Shown here: in pieces, positions 25,319 through 39,062 of the stretch
Position numbering within the stretch: the first letter of the stretch is position 1
How the letters are laid out: each line of letters opens with the position of its first letter
DNA from: Anseranas semipalmata
Lineage: Eukaryota; Chordata; Aves; Anseriformes; Anseranatidae
Length of the DNA stretch: 64,000 nucleotides
Assembly (NCBI GenBank): GCA_013399115.1
Contig: VXAA01000920.1
Coordinates: 676,948 to 740,947 of the forward strand
Direction: 5' to 3'
The notes under the pieces: generated by a model
What the model saw: the letters and a program-made list of their open reading frames with translations, nothing else
Told to the model about the DNA's origin: nothing
Database searches by the model: none
Translations under genes and position numbers: made by a program

Positions 25319-28300
25319 CTACAAACAGAGTTACACAGCAGTTCAATTGCAATTCTGCTTACACCTGTTCAACACATTAAAATGTCTTCCCAAAGTGCTG
25401 ATGCAGAACAGCAAAAAAGGTCACTCAAAAGTCTTATTAAAGGAAATTTTTTTCTCTATTTCATATTACAGAAGTTAATTCTGGAGCCCATATAGCACAC
25501 AGTTTCACCTGGACGTACTGTTTTTCAAATTCTCACATAAATCCACATCCTCTTACTGAGAACACCATACAAACTCCATTTGTGTATCCTGAAAAATAAT
25601 TTGCTTTCCCTGAAAGTTCAAATTCCAGGCTATTACAACTGCATTTGCTAGGGAAAAACACACATTGACACACACACACACATTATTTACAGATCATTTT
25701 CAGCTATTATATAATTTTTTTAACCAATTTTCATGACCTAATCAAAACTATATTCAGATAAAAATTAAGTATCTTAATGGACAAGACATCATTCAAGAAA
25801 GTTTAGGTTTTCTCCCAAGCTTAGGTTAGGCATTAACTAGAATTTCAGAGATCTCCAGGCATGACAAAGAAGCCATGAGAACCATTTCAATCTTCCATTG
25901 GCATTTTCTGAAGCACAGAAATACAGTTGCAGGGAGGCCCTGGTCACCATCCAGCTTGGGTAATTCAGTCTGTCTTCTTGAAATGTATTAGCAAGTTCCA
26001 TTTAGATACCACTAAGATACTGCAGTATCTCAGTGGAGCACTACTATGCATACCTTTCAAATGTTTGTGTTCTTCCTGCAGTTTCAGTGACTACTAGTTA
26101 CCCTTTCAATTAAAACACACACAAAAAAGAAAGAACATTTCTATCAAGTCAGCTTGAAAAAATGCCAACACTGAGGTCAATCTTATGTATGAAAACTTCA
26201 GACAGTTCTGCAACTTTGGAGCAACACTGTTGCAAGAGAAGACAGACAGAGCTCTAATTCTGGCTAAGCTGGACATCTTAAAAGTGCACTTCCACACAGT
26301 ATCCAGGGATGAAATCTGTTTTGCCAGAAAAAAAAAAAAAAGCTGTAGTATTATTCAAATAAGTTAAAAGGACCTTTTTTTTCTGTACAGATTTTAACAA
26401 ATGACAACTATACTGGCTATTATAAATCACCTACCAGCACTTTTATTTTACACTAGTGATAAGCAGGAAGATATTTTTAAAAAGAGACGTTAGGACACAA
26501 GCAATCTTGAGAAAGACAACTCTAGCAGTCTAGCAACCCCTGTGAGAACAACTATATTTAATACCTTAAGTGTCCATTTAAAAAAAACAAAAACAAAACA
26601 ACAACAACAACAAAAAAAACACTTTCTAAAGCATACAGCTCAGCCAAAAATTCCAGCTTAAGACTAAAGTTTGGCCGTTGTATTCTAGCCCTGAAGTAGT
26701 ATATTTTTAAACGTTTCTTGAAAAACAAAACAGATTGTTGCTGTTACAGGTATGCAGTTTTTGTATAGGCATATATAAATGTATAAAACAAGAAGGAATA
26801 GATGACCTAAAGAACATAATGAGGTCATGCATCATCTTCACCCTCCTGAAGTCAGTGGCAAGGCTCCTACTGCTTTTAGAATAGGTTTCATACTCCAAAT
26901 CTAAACTAAAGTTGCAATCCTCTTTTCATTAATGAGAAATGGCCAGCCAGGATTATTAACATTTATACTGAATCATGTTCCTGAAATACTAACACACCAC
27001 AGTACCTTTTTCATCAGAACTGGACAAGTTAGAAATAAGGTATTAGTATTACTAGTATTTCATAACTAGATCCACATGTCACATGTAGAACTGCTGTGAG
27101 CTACTTCATGACAAGTCAGTGCAGAGCACACAGATTTTCAAGTAAAGTTGGGAGGTTAAAAATAAAAGAAAGAGGAACGGCTAACATTGTCTTGAAGCAG
27201 ACTGAGACTTTGGGAAGCTTTCAGGGACATTACTTAAAACAAAAAAGAAGCAAAAGTTCTTCATCACCTCATTACTAGTTATTCAAAGGACAGCCAAGAG
27301 TAGCAGCTACACAAGGTTCACGATGATGCCTTGCGTTCTGCATTGCTCTTTTCCTCCCTGGTCTGTTGAGCAATACAACAGTGAATATTCATGTTTAAAG
27401 CTGCAAGATTGTGTTATAACAGGCTGCAACCCAGAGCCTCTGCCCCTGAAAGCTGAACACCTTCTGCAGTCACAAATAGCCTAACAAAGCCACAAACAGT
27501 TACTGTTACTTGTTCAAGAGAAGAGCTGGGTTTGCCTGACATCCTACTACTTCTGTTCGTGTCTGAAGCCCACGTGCAAAAGTCGAGGCCACAGAGCTGC
27601 CAACATATGTATTGTCATTCAGGTTTTATCAGTGGACCCAGTAGCGTTTCCTATTTGGAAGCATGTCCCAGCTGCATCCCAGATAAATAAAAGGATATAT
27701 CACATCTCTTCCCCATGGCTTGATTTCCACAGAAAAGAAAAAGGGATTGTCAATATGTTCCAGCACGCAACAAAGCCCTTAGCCTTCGAAGCTCACAAGA
27801 TACAAGCTGAAACACAACCCTGATCCCTTCTTTTATATCGCTCTATGGAGACATGCAAGAAGAATGTAATGCAGACTGTGTAGTCACAGTGGTTAGGCAT
27901 TAAAGAACAAACACTGTGGTCACTGACTGAAGTTCAGAACAGTTATGTCAGTAGAAGGTTGGAAACTAAGCATTTTTCCATGTAGATAATGCATCACAAT
28001 TTTCCTAAAAGAGAACAAACAAAAAAACCCACATGCAATGGGTTTGAAATTATAGTAAGTCTTATACTTCAGGGGATACGCTGGTTTTTCACATTAGGTC
28101 TTCTCTTGGCTACAGGCCATTACTGGCCTCCAAAATAATGCCTGGCTGTGCAAAGCAAGCCAAACCCCATAATTACAGTGTTTTTATAAATGAAGGGAAG
28201 TCAATTCCTACTGGTCTCAGAAAACTGATCTTATGTACTCGTCATCTGCTCTTCTCAGTATAGCTCCTGAAAATATAAGAAACAGCTTGCTTACTCGAGG

Positions 28301-29745
28301 TTGTATGTGAACTTGAAAAACTCTACATCAATGCACAGAAATATCTTCCTGCATTGCAATGGAATTATAAAAGGATGTACACAGCAAAATGCCGTGTATT
28401 CTGTCCTGCATTAATAGCATGTCCTGCCCCCCTGACAGCTCCTTCAAGGAGCGCACACTGAAGGTGGAGCAATTTCTGTTATTTGGGAAGCTAGTCTTAC
28501 CTTTTCCAACTCTAGGTCCAAGTCCTCCAAGGCCAAGATTCCTTGGCTAGCATATCATAAGCTGCATAAAGAGGTGACTGTAAACTGCTTTAAGTCACTG
28601 GAACTGAAAGAAGAAAAGTAGCTCACTGCCACTTCTGTTCTTCCTGTTCCTCAAGTGGTGTTTGGTGTCAACCTGACATAGTAGAGGACACTCCCTTAAA
28701 GTATGGTCATCTCATTCATCAATCTGTTTCACTTTATGTTATTAATACAACAGCAATACACTCAGGCAAGTGTCCTGTGCTCTATAGCAATAATTTTGCC
28801 AAAAGCTTTATTCAGTGTTGTTGGTCTGTGGAAAAGAACAGAATGACAATTCACACCATCTCAGTTCTGCACTTGATTTTAGGCACCAAACCAAGAGTCA
28901 TCCTACTAAAGGCAAGTTTAATTTACCAAATTTTAATTGCACCTTACTATATCTTTGTAAATGCTATTTTAATATTAAATTACACTAAATATGCACTGTT
29001 TGGTCCCTGTCCTTTCCTTTTTTTTTTCCCCAAGATTGACAAGGTTGCTGCTAAATACATATGTAACATTCACAGTACATACATAATGTTATTTATATAC
29101 ACACACACACAACAAAAAACAACATGCATCTTTCTCCTTGTCTCTTTTCCTTCCTTACCTCTGTTTATTACCCCACAATACATGCCTTCTTAGTGCAAAT
29201 ACAAAATGCAGGAAGCTCACAGGGCTTTGATAAAAGCTCCCAAGAAATACTTATCAGTTGAAAAGCTTCTAGAGTTTTTTTCAATTTTCAACCATTCATG
29301 ACTCTAACAAAAGGCCAGAAAATATGACACTGGTACAATCTAAAAATGAAGAAACTGTAAGACAAATAAAGAGAGCTCAAAATGCCTTCTGAATGATGAT
29401 TTTTAGGGAAACATCTTAATATTTTGATGGGTACTGCTTTAATCTTCTAATGTGTGAGATGGCAACACTTGCTTAATGATACATGAGCCTAAACTGCAGC
29501 ATTTAGAAACCTGCAAACATAACAACATTGAGGAACTAAGTTGAAATGTACTGGCGATCATTAAAAAATATTGTTTGCTTGTACATTACAATAGCCCTCG
29601 TGTTAAGCAAAATGGTAAAGGAATTCTCAACTTCTGCAATACCGAGAAGTGTTTTGTTACGGTCTTCAGCACCTCCCAAGCCAACGTGTGGTATGTTTCC
29701 ATTTTAATGTGAACTGACAAGCATAGCAAATAACAGCATTCTCAC
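25319..29745. other. EEA1 intron 10
   Basis: 4.4-kb intron. (CA)n tracts near 25660-25681 and 29099-29112, an (AAC)n tract near 26590-26620, otherwise unique sequence. Nothing else recognised. Confidence 0.88.
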
Positions 29746-29862
29746 CTGGTTTTTCTGTTCTAGCTCCTTGACTGAACTTTGAAGTTTTTGCAGCTCCTGA
29801 ACATACACAGCTACCTCCTGAGGTCCTTTGGCAAGTTCAGCTCTTAACTGATTAATGGTAGC
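29746..29862 (-). CDS. EEA1: EEA1 exon 10 (coiled coil)
   Basis: 117 bp, 39 codons, phase 0/0. Acceptor TCTGTTCAG; strong donor CAG/gtgaga. It reads ATINQLRAELAKGPQEVAVY, then VQELQKLQSSVKELEQKNQ. Near identity to human, and same length. Confidence 0.97.
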
Positions 29863-31647
29863 CTGAACAGACAAACAGAAAATGCACATTTAAAACAAAG
29901 TCTTGCATAACCCAAACAAAAGCAATATGCCTGGTAGCTAAATAAAAAGCATCTTACAGCTAAAGGAAAGGAAAAAAAAAAAAAAAAACACCTGCAAACT
30001 CATCTCAGAGTACCATCAGCTACAGAAGTACCAATGAGCATAATTTCCCAGTAGAGATTCATTCATGTCCTATTTCAGAATACAAAAATTTGCCCCAGCG
30101 CAATAAAAAATGCCAGGTTGCGCCCACAAGTAATGAAAATCACAGCACATTATCCATTAATCATTATCACAGTTCTAGCTCAAGGTGAATCCCCCCCCCG
30201 GCCCCAAGTCATTGGGGTTATGTTGCCAAAACCTTTGTCTGCCTTGTAAGGATAATGTACTGGAAAAGGCACTAGAAGCTTCAAGTCTGGCATCTGATAC
30301 AAACCTGGTGTGTGACTTTTGGATATATTGACCCTGCAGGTCAGCACAATCAGGGTAAGAAATGCTACCCCATCAAACAGGATTGGTACAAGACAGACTA
30401 TATCAATGACTGCACAGTATTTGTATATAGTAATGAAAGCACACAAAAAAGCACTTTAGATGGGTAACAATGTCTGCCTTAAAGCAGACATGTTGTGCTT
30501 GAGTTAATGGGAAATAATATGTATTTCAGTTACCCTGCAGATCTACAAGATCTTTGTAGGAAATGGTAAAAGAAAAAAAAAATTCTTTCAGAAGTGTGAT
30601 AATTGAAAAAAATAAAAGCTGATCCTTATGCTGGACAGCAAAGGTAATTGTTTTTAAACAGAAGGTTAATGAATACTGAGTTACTTAATTAAAACAGATT
30701 TGTAGCACTCTACCAGAAGCTAGCAATTGACTTGTACTTGCTATTAATGCTCTGCTTCTTTTTGACAAAAAGTTTCCTTGCATATTTGTAATACAGAAAA
30801 TAAAACGTTCTGTATGAATGCACTCACTTTGAACACATTATCTCATAATGACCTTTTTAGAGAAGTTTTCTTTCCTACTGTTCTCATGACCACAGATTTC
30901 AGCACAAAGGTATAAATACTGAATTCAAGAATGAACTAAAGTAGAAGATCGGAAGTAGTAAACAATTAACATATTATTTACAACCTTCCTGCATAAAAAG
31001 GAAGACTAAAGAGAAGATATGAGCACATTTATTGTATGACTACATATCATTATTAATACTGAGTTTCTGTAATGCTGTGCTTTACAAAGCTGTTTCATTG
31101 CAGAGCTGATAGTTAAAATATACCCTGGGATCTTCTTGGGCAAACAAACATTCCAGGATATTCTTAGAAAACAGAGTATGGATATTTCACTACTGAAAGA
31201 ATATGGTGCAGAAAACATGCAGAAGCTTGCTAACGTTACCACTGCAACCATTCAAACTAGAACCATAACTTATATGCATTAAGATACATTTCCCTCAATC
31301 ACAATTCAAAGAGCAGTCCCGTAGTTCATTCTAAAAATGGAAATATATCATGGATGAATATTCATTCCTGCTACTGTCTGGTTGATGTGTCTAAATGATT
31401 AATGAACCAATAAGCAAACAGGAACACATCTATTTAACAACCTCTTGAAATTACCTTGATAAGACAGAAATCTAATGTAATAATAAAAAGCTTTCAAAAA
31501 AATTTACCTCAAATTTAAGTGTCTCCATTAGAAAGCAGAAAAAAATAAAATGGATGGATGAAAGATGGAAATAAGCAGTGACAAAAGCTGTTAGTAGATA
31601 AGCTTCCTCAAATTTGTTGTCAAATATTGATGGTTATTAATGCCTAT

Positions 31648-31675
31648 GAGGAAAGGGGGAAAGGGGGAAAGGGGG
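31648..31675. repeat. (GGGGGAAA)n short polypurine array
   Basis: About three copies of an eight-base gggggaaa unit. Lies about 100 bp from a related (AAAAAGGG)n array. Confidence 0.9.
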
Positions 31676-31770
31676 ATCTTCTAAACAGGGAAAAAAATTG
31701 AAGACAAGAGGAATGCATCCATCTGTTTAATTATCTGCCTATAAACTCTACCAAAACATGGCACAGAAGN

Positions 31771-31853
31771 AAAGGGAAAAAGGGAAAAAGGGAAAAAGGG
31801 AAAAAGGGAAAAAGGGAAAAAGGGAAAAAGGGAAAAAGGGAAAAAGGGAAAAG
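31771..31853. repeat. (AAAAAGGG)n polypurine minisatellite
   Basis: About ten near-perfect copies of the eight-base unit aaaaaggg with almost no interruption. The base just before it is an N. Pure purine on the plus strand, so pure pyrimidine in the EEA1 pre-mRNA. Confidence 0.95.
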
Positions 31854-31862
31854 CAGTCCTGG

Positions 31863-31900
31863 CCATAATTTAATCTATTAGTCCATAATTTAATCTATTA
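31863..31900. repeat. Tandem duplication, unit about 20 bp
   Basis: ccataatttaatctatta occurs twice, separated by 'gt', immediately beside the polypurine array. Confidence 0.9.
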
Positions 31901-34900
31901 ATCTTGTTTAATACCCTAGACATTCAATATAACAATCTGTAGGAACATTTATCAGATACCGAAACAAATCCCAATCTGCAGAGATTCATAGAAATGCTTA
32001 GCTCTACAGCAGTGCAGCTGTTTTCATAATGTGTTCATTATATAGGATTCCCTATAGTGAGAAACTAAACATGGAAGGAGCCTCTCAGAATGAACACTCA
32101 TCTGAGATAGATAACCAGACACCAGAGTTTCAGGTGCAAGTCTGAAATTAGGTGTGTAACACCCAACAAAAGGACAATTTAGGTGACAACTGCAGAGCTA
32201 CGCTATTCTTCATGTTCTCCCTCTCCTGCAGTGTTTAAAGATACTCATATAGAGTTAAGATGATCTTTGTTACTCTCTTCACCCAGACCATAAATCTCTT
32301 ATTTTAAGGAAGTCTCACTTTCAAAACCAATATTAATATACGTTGCCTCGGCCATCCCCGCAAAACGGCCAAGGATGACACAAGAACCATTTTACTCTTT
32401 CAGCCTTGAAGTGGTCTTAAAGAGAAAAGTGCAGATGAAACATGGCCAAACTTTTATGGACAGAACTGTACCAATTCTGATAACAAAGGACTTCCATTTC
32501 TTGTTTTCTTACGGCTAATACTTTTCACAGTTGTGTTTTTTGTTTTTTGTTTGTTTTTTAAGAAAAGTAGAGAAGTTTTCACCACCATGACCTCAAGTAT
32601 TTTTTTTAAGTGTAACCTACTATCACTTTGCATTGACAGAAAAGCTTTTATTTTGAATATGTCTTACTACCTATGTCTTCGACTATTGTTGCCATATGTT
32701 GAATTAAGCAGAGAAGACGGTAACATATCTGAGAAGAACCAGACTGCCACTGCTTTCCATATTCTTTCATGTAGCAACTCAGTCTTCTCTGGTTCACCCT
32801 ACATACTGATGATACTACACAGATACCCCCTATTATTATAATTACTGCACTGTAGTTTATAAAGCTTCCATACATCTAAGACTTCTTAGCCTGTTCTTGT
32901 TGGAGCAGCCAGGGGTATCAGGCAGCCTTCTCCTCCATCTGCCATTACTTCCATCAGGACTGAAAAACCCTCTTTGTCTTTTTTCCCATTAAAAGCTGCA
33001 CATTAAAGCTAAATTTTAAAACTGCTAGTTATGTCAAAACTTAAACATACCTAATTTGAGGGAACAGGAGCAATTCATGTTGCTGTGAGTGTTCTAAGAT
33101 GTTAGATTTTCGTTACGCCTATGTCACTATGTCATTTTATCTTCACATGAAAACTAAATACAATATGCAAAACCACAAGAGACTACAAAGACAGTATTTT
33201 GAAAAGAAATTTAAATTCTGCAGCATAGTTGTGGGATCTCACAGTTAAAACCAAATTACAATTATGCAGCAACTTACAAGGCCACATAACCACATTATAT
33301 TCATAACTCCAACTGTGATACTCTTTCTTTTTTTTCATGTCTGATGAAATACATTGGCATACATAATTTTAACTTGAAAACAATGGTAGATTCATGTTTA
33401 GTTCTATACTGCATCCTCGTACAATTCCTGGAGCTCCACATATCTGTTGGAGGGTTCGCAGGGAAGGCAGGAGGGAAAGCCCTAAGGAGATTAGAATAAT
33501 ACAGGGCAGAGCTTCTCTAAAGCTCTGCAGTGAAAATTAAGAAACAGAAAGTTAAAATCACAGTTCTGAAATCTAGGGCATGCAAAACCCCAGGATAACA
33601 AGATGCCAGGAATTCTTCATGTTCAGAAGTCTCAAAAGGATGGAGGATACTAGAACTCCCACACAAACTCTAGGCATTTCCTCATATAAGCTGGGGAATT
33701 CTGCAAGGAACCAATTTAACTAGGGACCATAGATCTGCATTGTTTTGCTGGCCTTGTTGTAGTGGTGGGGGATAACAGAAAAGGGAGGCAAAATAAAAAG
33801 GTCTCAAACTCAGCTGACAGTGCCTTCAGTGAAGATAGTTACACTGTTGAATTGTCTGTTAGCTATACCAACCAACCTACTAGTGAGATGCAAAAACACC
33901 CAGCAAGAGAATTCTTCTGCAGGTATGGATTTACCAATTCCTCCGTAGAATAAATTATGTTAGACGAAGCCTTCTTGGTGATAGTGTATTTTTATTAGGA
34001 TTTCTTGCCAACATCTCTGTCCGAGATTTCCCTTACTATTATGATAAACAACACCAAACAGGCCTTAGCCAGGAGAGATCTGAGATGGTTCCATCTCAGG
34101 ACAGTTTGAGGAGTAAGGTTCCACCTAAAATAATGAAGTCAGAGCTGTTGCATTGCTTTTTCTCTAGCCTGCATGGAAGTGGAAAGCATTCAGTGGTGGA
34201 AAAACAGAGGAACCAAAAACAAGAAAACTGAACATTTGCTATAGGAGAGCTATGTTGTTTTGCATCCTTAAACGGAGTTATCACCAGTTGTATATACAAG
34301 AACAACAAAAGTGGGCAAATGCTTTCAAATCTCCCATCAGAAATTTAAGACTTCTTCCAATGACTCAGCCAAAACAAAGGCAAGCCTTCAGAGAGTAGTT
34401 CTGAGAAGAAACCAGCATATTCCACAACTCAAGTAAACACTGAGGTTCCAATTTACAGAAGGGATGAATTTTAAAGGTTTAAATCCAGGAAAATATGGAG
34501 AAAAAATGTTAAAAAAAAAAAGTAATTAACTTGAGAACAAGAGATTTTATTTTTTACTTTAGACAGGAGCAAAAAGGGAGGAAAACTACAGTGCTGCTGC
34601 CTGAAACAGACTATGAGTGACAGACTGACATCTTGAACTTAAGCTTGGCAATCACTCACCTTCTCGTCTAGTCAATAACAAGCAACATTTGGAGGCTATT
34701 ACGTAGTGGATTTTGGTGAGGGGTGGAAAAATTTTGTATCTTACACACAAAATAAACCTACAATAAATAATAGCTGTAGAAAGGCTTCCAAATTCAATAG
34801 TAAAAGCTAAGTAAAGAAAAATGAAAGCCATATACAAAATCCAATGAGATCTTAAAAGCTTCATTAAGCTTAAGAATTACATATGTCCTATAAGAATACT

Positions 34901-35366
34901 CAAATTATTACCTACTTTGTATTAATAATTTTTCTCACACTCTAGCATCCATTTTCAAACACATCAACTGATATTAAATTAAAACCATCATTTTCAATAA
35001 CAACTGTTTTTATCCACATGTAGCTCAATATCAGAAACAATTCTCTGAATCATACAAGTACTGCTCTATTTCTCTCTCCAAGTAGAAAGTGCACAGCTCT
35101 ACCAGAAGGTCTTCTGCTCTGCTATTGGGTTCTTATAACGACTTCATGCCAAGAAAAGGTTTTGCAACAAAAAGCATGGGGCTTTTGTGAGGGTACATAT
35201 AGTAAATTGCATAATTCTGTCAATAATGAAGAAACATGTCTCTCAGATAAGTTAGAAGAGATCTTATTAAGAAAGAAGCTTTTTCTTTATTATGAATTAA
35301 TATTTTCCAGTTTCATGTAAAAAAAACAGCAAAGTTAATACACACATCTTTTGGTATGACTATTAC

Positions 35367-35522
35367 CTCTGAGTTCGCCTGTTCTGCCTGCAGGTGCTTG
35401 CACTCATCTTTCAGCTTTTCAGATTCTTTCTCACGTTCCAAAGTCATTTTGTCCATCAGCGTCTGAACTTGGACCAGCTCCTTTTTCAGGACAGCCACAT
35501 CTTCCACACCGGGCCTTTGTAG
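35367..35522 (-). CDS. EEA1: EEA1 exon 9 (coiled coil)
   Basis: 156 bp, 52 codons, phase 0/0. Acceptor TACTTTCCAG; donor GAG/gtaata. It begins LQRPGVEDVAVLKKELVQVQ and continues TLMDKMTLEREKESEKLKDE. Human has LQRPGIEDVAVLKKELVQVQ at the same place. Confidence 0.97.
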
Positions 35523-36796
35523 CTGGAAAGTAGAAAAGCAGGAATGAGCAACATGATGTTGGCAGACATGCTTCCAGCATCAAATTTCATCTCTAAAAAT
35601 CTTTCAAACCAAGTTATAGACAAGGTGACATATACAGTATTATAGCTGGAACAAAAAACAAAAAACAGAAAAGTGTGTATCATTCCCAAAGGAAACACGA
35701 TTTAACAGCTTCTTGTCAGTTCTTGCCTTCTAAACTTTGAACTTGTTTTCCGATTTCAACCAAATCTGACAAAAAGGGATAAGGTCTCAAAGATTAAATT
35801 CCTATAATTTTCATGTAGGTAGATGGCTAAGTACAGGAGGGAGACTTTCACTTAGAGAAAACACTGAAGTGACAGGGAATCCATGCAAGAAATTTATCCA
35901 AAGTCATAATTCCAGGAAAAGTAGGTTCTATTGATTCCACCACTCTATGGAACAAATTACTGTATATGCTATACTGCTGTAATACAAACAAGCCCCTCTC
36001 ATGGCTGAGACATATAACAATCCAGTACTACACAGACTTTTAGAACGATAATGTCTCTGTCTTCAAGAACTTCTATTTCAGAAAACATCAGGAACAGACA
36101 AAAAATGGGCAGCTGAAGGAGACGTTTGAAGGAACTGTCAGACACACGTCACTCTAGCCTCATAGGTAAAATCTGCTGGTAATTACATCTATAGCACCAT
36201 AAAGTCCTTCCAAGAGAAGACCTATGGAGGAAAGGGAGGGGGAAGGCAATACTGGGCACTGAAAAAAGAAAAGTGCTGGCAGTTCACAGGTACAGGGAAA
36301 AAGGTAGGAAGGTAGAATCATAGAATGGTCTGGGTTGAAAGGAATCTCTTAAGGATCATCTAGTTCCAACACCCCTGCCATGGGCAGGGAAACCTCTCAC
36401 CAGACCAAGTTTCCCAAAGCCCCATCCAGCCTGGCCTTGAGCACTTCCAGGGATTGGGCACCCACAGCTTCTCTGGGCAGCCTGTTCCAGTGCCTCACCA
36501 CCCTCTGAGTAAAGAATTTCTTCCTTATATCTAATCTGAATATACCCTCTTTTAGTTTAGAAGGAGAAAGGAAGACAAAACAACTAAACAGATAGAGAGG
36601 AATGGATAGGTCCAGTGGCCAACAGGAACCTGTAAGCCCAGAGCAGAAACAATGGTGTTCTGAACTTCTTTTCAACCCACAATCAGATGTCTCCAATTTC
36701 AACAGAGTTTGACTACTTTAAAACTACTTTTATAAGGTATGCATATGCCCCTCTGACTTGAAAATTACAAAAACATTAATAGCGTGATATGAATAC
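35523..36796. other. EEA1 intron 8
   Basis: 1.3-kb intron carrying one CR1 fragment (36313-36558). Otherwise nothing recognised. Confidence 0.9.
36313..36558 (-). mobile_element. CR1 LINE 3' fragment (about 245 bp)
   Basis: Same orientation as EEA1. 3' end at left (tagaatcatagaatgg); encodes FRLDIRKKFFTQRVVRHWNR, then LPREAVGAQSLEVL, the CR1 ORF2 C terminus. Strongly 5'-truncated. Confidence 0.92.
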
Positions 36797-36918
36797 CAGC
36801 TCTGTCTTTAAGTCTTCTACTGTACTTCTCTCCTTCTGCAGTTCTTGTGTTAGGTTTGTCACTTTCTGTTCTGCACCTTCCCGAAGGCTGATTTCTTCAT
36901 CATACTTTGCTTTAAGAT
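36797..36918 (-). CDS. EEA1: EEA1 exon 8 (coiled coil)
   Basis: 122 bp, phase 1 in, phase 0 out. Acceptor TTAATTAG; donor GCTG/gtattc. It begins DLKAKYDEEISLREGAEQKV and ends VEDLKTEL, corresponding to human DIKSKYDEERSLREAAEQKV ... DLKTEL. Confidence 0.95.
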
Positions 36919-37003
36919 CTAATTAAGAAGAAAGTTGAATAAATGAACACTTGCACAAGCTGCACAAGCAGAGAACAGAATCAGACCTCATTAGTATACT
37001 CAC

Positions 37004-37111
37004 CCACAATTTCAGTGGCCAGTTGTGCTGCTTTTTGCTCAAATAAGTCTTTCATTTGCTTAATATTAAAATTTTCTACTTGGATCTCTTCTAGTTGCCG
37101 TTCTAATGATT
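37004..37111 (-). CDS. EEA1: EEA1 exon 7 (coiled coil)
   Basis: 108 bp, phase 1/1. Acceptor ATGGAAATAG; strong donor GTGG/gtgagt. It reads ESLERQLEEIQVE, NFNIKQMKDLFEQKAAQLAT and EIV. The NFNIKQMKDLFEQKAAQLATEI block is identical to human. Confidence 0.96.
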
Positions 37112-37957
37112 CTATTTCCATAAAAAGAACAGTATTACTTTCTGGAATTGCTAGGACAAGGTTATACAGTTACTCACATCAGTAACAAACCACAGTAGAT
37201 AAGTTCACTTAGCTAATCCAATTAGCTTAATAAAGTGAGCAACTTCACTGAAGTTAAGTATCTACAAGCATGACAGTGGAACCTGTCACTAGTGGAGTAC
37301 TATGCAGGATTAAGTACATGCTGGTTTTCAACAGTCACAAATAGTCCTTCAGATCACTGTAACATGCTGCTGAATTCTGAGCCCTGAACTGTGAGTAAAA
37401 GCTCTTTAATCATGATCAGTCAGATACTTTATGGGCACATTAGAAAAATCTTAATCCATGAGTGCCTCATGCAAATGAAACATGGAGCAAAAATTATTGG
37501 CCTGGAAAACAACTAAAACAACAAAATCCATTGTTTTCTTTGCCAGCAATGTGTACAGAAGAGCACCAAAGAAAACCAGCACTGACAAATGGTATAGTTT
37601 AAATGTCAACAACCATGGTGTATCTCAGCAAAAGACTTGAACTGAATGCTTGAATACATGAAACAATTAAAAATGAGTTCAAAACTACTAATAAAGAACT
37701 GCTTTTACAGTCAGGAGAACTCCTGTCTCACTTCTACAAATTACAGACCCCAAGCCTCTCTAACATTTCCCCACACTATAGCTGTCTTAAGCACTTGCAA
37801 TGAACTTGTTTTCAGTAACTGCACTATTTCAGCATGCTAGGTCTTTAGTTTACCAGAAGTACTTTTTCATCAACCCAAAAGCTACACTGAACTTTTGTTC
37901 AGAAACATCAGAAATCCCAACACAGTTCAGAAATTAATGCAATAAAATGTTAGCCAC
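37112..37957. other. EEA1 intron 6
   Basis: 0.85-kb AT-rich intron. Nothing recognised. Confidence 0.9.
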
Positions 37958-37997
37958 CTGTAGATGTAGATGTTGTCAATCCATCAGACTTAGAATC
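37958..37997 (-). CDS. EEA1: EEA1 exon 6 (short Ser/Thr-rich hinge)
   Basis: 40 bp, phase 0 in, phase 1 out. Acceptor TTTTCTTAAG; donor ACAG/gtggct. It reads DSKSDGLTTSTST. The human counterpart begins EAKPDGLVTDSS. It breaks the coiled coil and is the least conserved exon placed here, but phase and position are right. Confidence 0.88.
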
Positions 37998-38877
37998 CTT
38001 AAGAAAACAGAAGGATAAATGCATCATTAGACAGAAGGAACAAAAACTAATACTTCAAAAGTTCATCCCACTTTTGGAGAAGACAGAAATAAAGATTTCT
38101 ATGCTCACATACTGAATAGCAGTATAAAAATACCTGATTTCTAACAGTTATATCTGGAAGATTGGAAAAGGCCAAGACATTCCAAGAAATTTCAATATTC
38201 CAAGAAACATTCCAAGAAATTCCATTTCTTTAATAACTACACTATCAAACTTCCAGACTTGCAAGATTCCAATAACAAACCCCTCCCCTTCCCTTTCCTT
38301 TATATTGAAATCTGACCTAAAACACAGGTTACAGACATTGTTAAATACATCTGAGAAGGCATTCTGTCAGAATGCAATTTCTGAGGATAACAATCCAGGT
38401 ATCTAAGTAACTTACAGTAACTAAAGAAGTGAGTTTCCTTAGGGCACAACACACTATAATTTCCTTTGAATTGTTTGTTCAGTTCGTATCGACTTTTGTG
38501 AAATCACACTACTGTTCTTCTCCCCATTTTTTGTTTTGTTTGTTTTACACAAAAGACCCCATTGCCGTTTCTCGTAACAGGTGAAACACTACATTCAATT
38601 TCTTGTCTTTAATAAACTGAGTTCTGAAGAAGCCCAACAGAAAGTCTGAACTGAACTAGATGTAAGCAGTATGGAAAAATCATTATCTTCTCTAGCTTTT
38701 TTCTCCATGTGTATATATAGTTACATTGTGGAGAGATAACTAGCTTTGTTTTCAAGAACATGTCAATATTCAAGTTATGGAACTAACTAAATCAGGCCAC
38801 GTGCCTTACAAAAAAGGTATTAATCTTCAATGTCAATGTTGATGATAAACCTGCTTCAAGTATTTTAAAGGAATTAC
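37998..38877. other. EEA1 intron 5
   Basis: 0.88-kb intron with three close copies of attccaagaaa near 38179-38220. Nothing else recognised. Confidence 0.9.
38179..38220. repeat. Three close copies of attccaagaaa
   Basis: Copies begin at 38179, 38197 and 38209; spacing irregular (18 and 12 bp). Short local duplication. Confidence 0.85.
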
Positions 38878-38943
38878 TTGCTGCCGCTGCCCCTGCAATT
38901 TTTCTAGTTCCTTCTTCAACTCTTCTGAATACCACCTCTCCTC
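38878..38943 (-). CDS. EEA1: EEA1 exon 5 (coiled coil)
   Basis: 66 bp, 22 codons, phase 0/0. Acceptor TTTCTTTCTAG; donor CAA/gtaatt. It reads EERWYSEELKKELEKLQG, then QRQQ, matching human EEKWYSEELKKELEKYQGLQQQ in length and pattern. Confidence 0.94.
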
Positions 38944-39062
38944 CTAGAAAGAAAAAAAAAAGGAGATGGCGGAAAGAGAACTGTAAATTTGGTTAATTAA
39001 GATAGTGGAACGTTTTGCAATTTGAAACAGAGAACTACATGCAAGTAAAATACATTTCCAAC

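Larger units (their letters stand above)
29863..35366. other. EEA1 intron 9
   Basis: 5.5-kb intron. Two polypurine repeat arrays at 31648-31675 and 31771-31853, a 20-bp tandem duplication directly after, and a C-run near 30190. Otherwise unique AT-rich sequence. Confidence 0.88.

Noticed and set aside
33762..33953. Plus-strand 63-residue frame in intron 9
   Set aside because: Short, unconserved in any family I know, no splicing context.
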